Below, one piece after another: positions 62,162 through 64,000 of a stretch of 64,000 nt of DNA. The position numbers and the translations under genes were made by a program. Source of the stretch: Aquimarina rhabdastrellae. Its GTDB lineage: Bacteria; Bacteroidota; Bacteroidia; Flavobacteriales; Flavobacteriaceae. How positions within the stretch are numbered: the stretch's first letter is position 1; each line of letters opens with the position of its first letter. The stretch is from positions 248,001 to 312,000 of the forward strand of contig CANDNT010000001.1 in NCBI GenBank assembly GCA_947387485.1, in the 5' to 3' direction. Below the pieces are notes generated by a model that was not told the DNA's origin, ran no database searches, and was given only the letters and a program-made list of their open reading frames with translations.

Positions 62162-64000
62162 ATGAACTTTAATAATTTCACTATAAAATCCCAAGAGACC
62201 CTACAACGTGCACAAGTAATCGCACAATCATTAGGGCATCAACAAATAGAAAATGAACATATTTTTAAGGCCATTTCTGAAGTTGATCAAAATGTAACTC
62301 CGTTTTTATTACAGAAACTAGGACTTAACATTAAGTTACTAGAACAAATACTCGATAGTACCTTAGAAAGTTTTCCTAAAGTTAGTGGCGGAAATTTAAT
62401 GCTTTCTCAAGATGCTAACAAAACCTTGAATGAAGCTACTATTCTCGCTAAGAAAATGAACGATGAATATGTTTCTATCGAACATTTGCTTCTAGCTATT
62501 TTTAAATCTAAAAGTAAAATCGCTAGAATTTTAAAAGATCAAGGTGTTACCGAAAAAGGGTTAACTGCTGCTATAACAGAATTGCGCAAAGGAGAACGTA
62601 TAACCTCTCAAAGCGCAGAAGACACTTATAATTCCTTAAATAAATATGCAAAAAACTTAAATCAACTTGCTGCAGATGCTAAACTCGACCCTGTAATAGG
62701 TAGAGATGAAGAAATCAGACGTATATTACAAATATTATCTCGTCGTACTAAAAACAATCCCATCTTAGTTGGGGAACCTGGTACAGGTAAAACTGCTATT
62801 GCAGAAGGATTGGCACATAGAATTATAGCTGGCGATGTTCCAGAAAATCTAAAAGACAAGCAAATATTCGCTCTTGATATGGGAGCTTTAATCGCTGGTG
62901 CAAAATATAAAGGTGAATTTGAAGAACGTCTTAAATCTGTTATAAAAGAAGTAACGACTAGCGAAGGGGATATTGTGTTATTCATAGACGAAATCCATAC
63001 GCTAGTTGGCGCTGGTGGTGGCGAAGGTGCAATGGATGCTGCAAACATACTTAAACCTGCTTTGGCTAGAGGTGAACTAAGAGCTATTGGTGCCACTACT
63101 CTTGATGAATATCAAAAATATTTTGAAAAAGATAAAGCGCTGGAGCGTAGATTCCAGAAAGTAATGGTCAATGAACCTGATGTAGAAAGTGCTATTTCTA
63201 TTTTAAGAGGAATCAAAGAAAAATATGAAACGCACCATAAGGTACGCATTAAAGACGAAGCTATAATTGCTTCGGTAGAATTATCTCAACGCTATATCAC
63301 AAGTCGATTTTTACCCGACAAAGCTATTGATTTAATGGACGAAGCTGCTGCTAAATTACGTATGGAAATTAATTCAAAACCAGAAGAGTTGGATGTTTTG
63401 GATCGAAAAATCATGCAATTAGAGATCGAAATTGAAGCTATAAAGAGAGAAAATGATGAGGAAAAGCTTAAATTTCTACATGCAGAAGTAGCTAATTTAA
63501 AAGAAGATCGTAACGAAATCAATGCTAAGTGGAAAAGCGAAAAAGAAATCGTTGATCGCATTCAAAATTTAAAATTAGATATAGAAAACTTTAAAGCTGA
63601 AGCTGATCGTGCCGAGCGTGATGGAGATTATGGAAAAGTTGCCGAATTAAGATATGGAAAAATAAAAGAGGCTCAAGAGCATTTAGAACAATTTCAAGTA
63701 CAACTACAAGAACAACAAGAAAATGCGCTTATTAAAGAAGAAGTTACTAGTGATGATATAGCCGAAGTAATTGCAAAATGGACAGGTATTCCTGTGACAA
63801 AAATGCTACAAAGCGAACGAGAAAAGCTTTTGGCGCTTGAAACTGAATTGCATAAACGTGTTGTAGGCCAAGAAGAAGCTATACAAGCCGTAAGTGATGC
63901 TGTGCGTCGCAGTAGAGCTGGTCTACAAGATCAAAAAAAACCTATAGGTTCTTTCTTATTCTTAGGTACTACAGGTGTTGGTAAAACCGAATTAGCAAAG
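62162..64000 (+). CDS. clpB: ATP-dependent chaperone ClpB, N-terminal 613 residues (3' end outside window)
   Basis: The frame is open from ATG 62162 ([26 protein letters not shown]) to the window edge. The protein is an AAA+ disaggregase working with DnaK. The N-domain (1-150) is followed by nucleotide-binding domain 1 with LIGRDEEI-like [33 protein letters not shown] (Walker A at 204-212) and [42 protein letters not shown] (Walker B), the coiled-coil middle domain (about 395-525), which separates ClpB from ClpA/ClpC, and the start of domain 2 ([18 protein letters not shown] ... [14 protein letters not shown]). The cut is due only to the window. Confidence 0.97.
   Translation, partial: MNFNNFTIKSQETLQRAQVIAQSLGHQQIENEHIFKAISEVDQNVTPFLLQKLGLNIKLLEQILDSTLESFPKVSGGNLMLSQDANKTLNEATILAKKMNDEYVSIEHLLLAIFKSKSKIARILKDQGVTEKGLTAAITELRKGERITSQSAEDTYNSLNKYAKNLNQLAADAKLDPVIGRDEEIRRILQILSRRTKNNPILVGEPGTGKTAIAEGLAHRIIAGDVPENLKDKQIFALDMGALIAGAKYKGEFEERLKSVIKEVTTSEGDIVLFIDEIHTLVGAGGGEGAMDAANILKPALARGELRAIGATTLDEYQKYFEKDKALERRFQKVMVNEPDVESAISILRGIKEKYETHHKVRIKDEAIIASVELSQRYITSRFLPDKAIDLMDEAAAKLRMEINSKPEELDVLDRKIMQLEIEIEAIKRENDEEKLKFLHAEVANLKEDRNEINAKWKSEKEIVDRIQNLKLDIENFKAEADRAERDGDYGKVAELRYGKIKEAQEHLEQFQVQLQEQQENALIKEEVTSDDIAEVIAKWTGIPVTKMLQSEREKLLALETELHKRVVGQEEAIQAVSDAVRRSRAGLQDQKKPIGSFLFLGTTGVGKTELAK

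Overview
The window is chromosomal DNA from a low-GC member of the Bacteroidota, almost certainly a flavobacterium (Flavobacteriaceae; the genus cannot be settled from the sequence alone). The evidence is PorQ, two proteins with type IX secretion (T9SS) sorting tails, LytTR two-component pairs, a fused alpha/beta 2-oxoacid dehydrogenase E1, a bacillithiol-type YtxJ thioredoxin, DUF4834 and DUF4258 proteins, frequent TTG starts, and TAnnTTTG promoter elements instead of a sigma70 -10 box. No rRNA, tRNA, IS element, prophage or CRISPR array was seen. Both window edges cut genes: alanine dehydrogenase on the left and clpB on the right.

Layout. 1-9.4 kb: end of ald with its DUF4258 partner, a K+ channel with a small secreted protein, a large T9SS-exported beta-propeller protein, cmk and porQ, and lon. 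9.6-12.5 kb: an operon of ECF sigma factor, probable anti-sigma factor and two secreted DUF4097/DUF2807-type beta-helix proteins. 12.6-17.3 kb: metabolic genes (E1 alpha/beta fusion, an iron/2-oxoglutarate dioxygenase, a SUI1 protein, a nucleoside phosphorylase). 17.4-22.3 kb: a small membrane ORF, then a LytTR histidine kinase/regulator pair followed by an outer-membrane receptor-like protein. 22.4-30.4 kb: a Ca3427-like binding protein, ung, mutS2, a beta-helix protein and several unknowns. 30.4-38.3 kb: an SLC13 transporter, a second LytTR pair, an ExbB/MotA-like membrane protein, an HxlR regulator divergent from a frameshifted nitroreductase and a quinol-monooxygenase-like gene, and a degenerate Crp/Fnr regulator. 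38.3-41.4 kb: two long AT-rich non-coding stretches around a second Crp/Fnr regulator and a kelch lipoprotein; a 10-mer, TTTATCTCAA, recurs four times here. 41.4-52.3 kb: a T9SS-exported endonuclease I, an Arg/Asn/Tyr-rich secreted protein, a DUF4834-YfhO-glycosyltransferase-flippase operon, and an outer-membrane protein with a very long charged tail. 52.4-64 kb: nucleoid-associated protein, ctaA/COX15, cca and threonylcarbamoyladenylate synthase, glycosyltransferases with a Kdo-kinase-like protein (probably LPS core assembly), ytxJ and clpB.

Most convergent gene pairs are separated by strong perfect hairpins that can terminate in both directions. No self-contained new system of the defence-island type is visible. 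The best leads are: (i) the nitroreductase interrupted exactly at a slippery A-AAA-AAA heptamer next to its likely HxlR redox regulator and twin operator-like dyads; (ii) the repeated TTTATCTCAA element around two Crp-like regulators; (iii) GTCATT-containing dyads upstream of both lon and clpB; (iv) a histidine kinase with a histidine-packed extracytoplasmic loop; (v) the outer-membrane barrel fused to a roughly 260-residue Glu/Lys/Arg tail.
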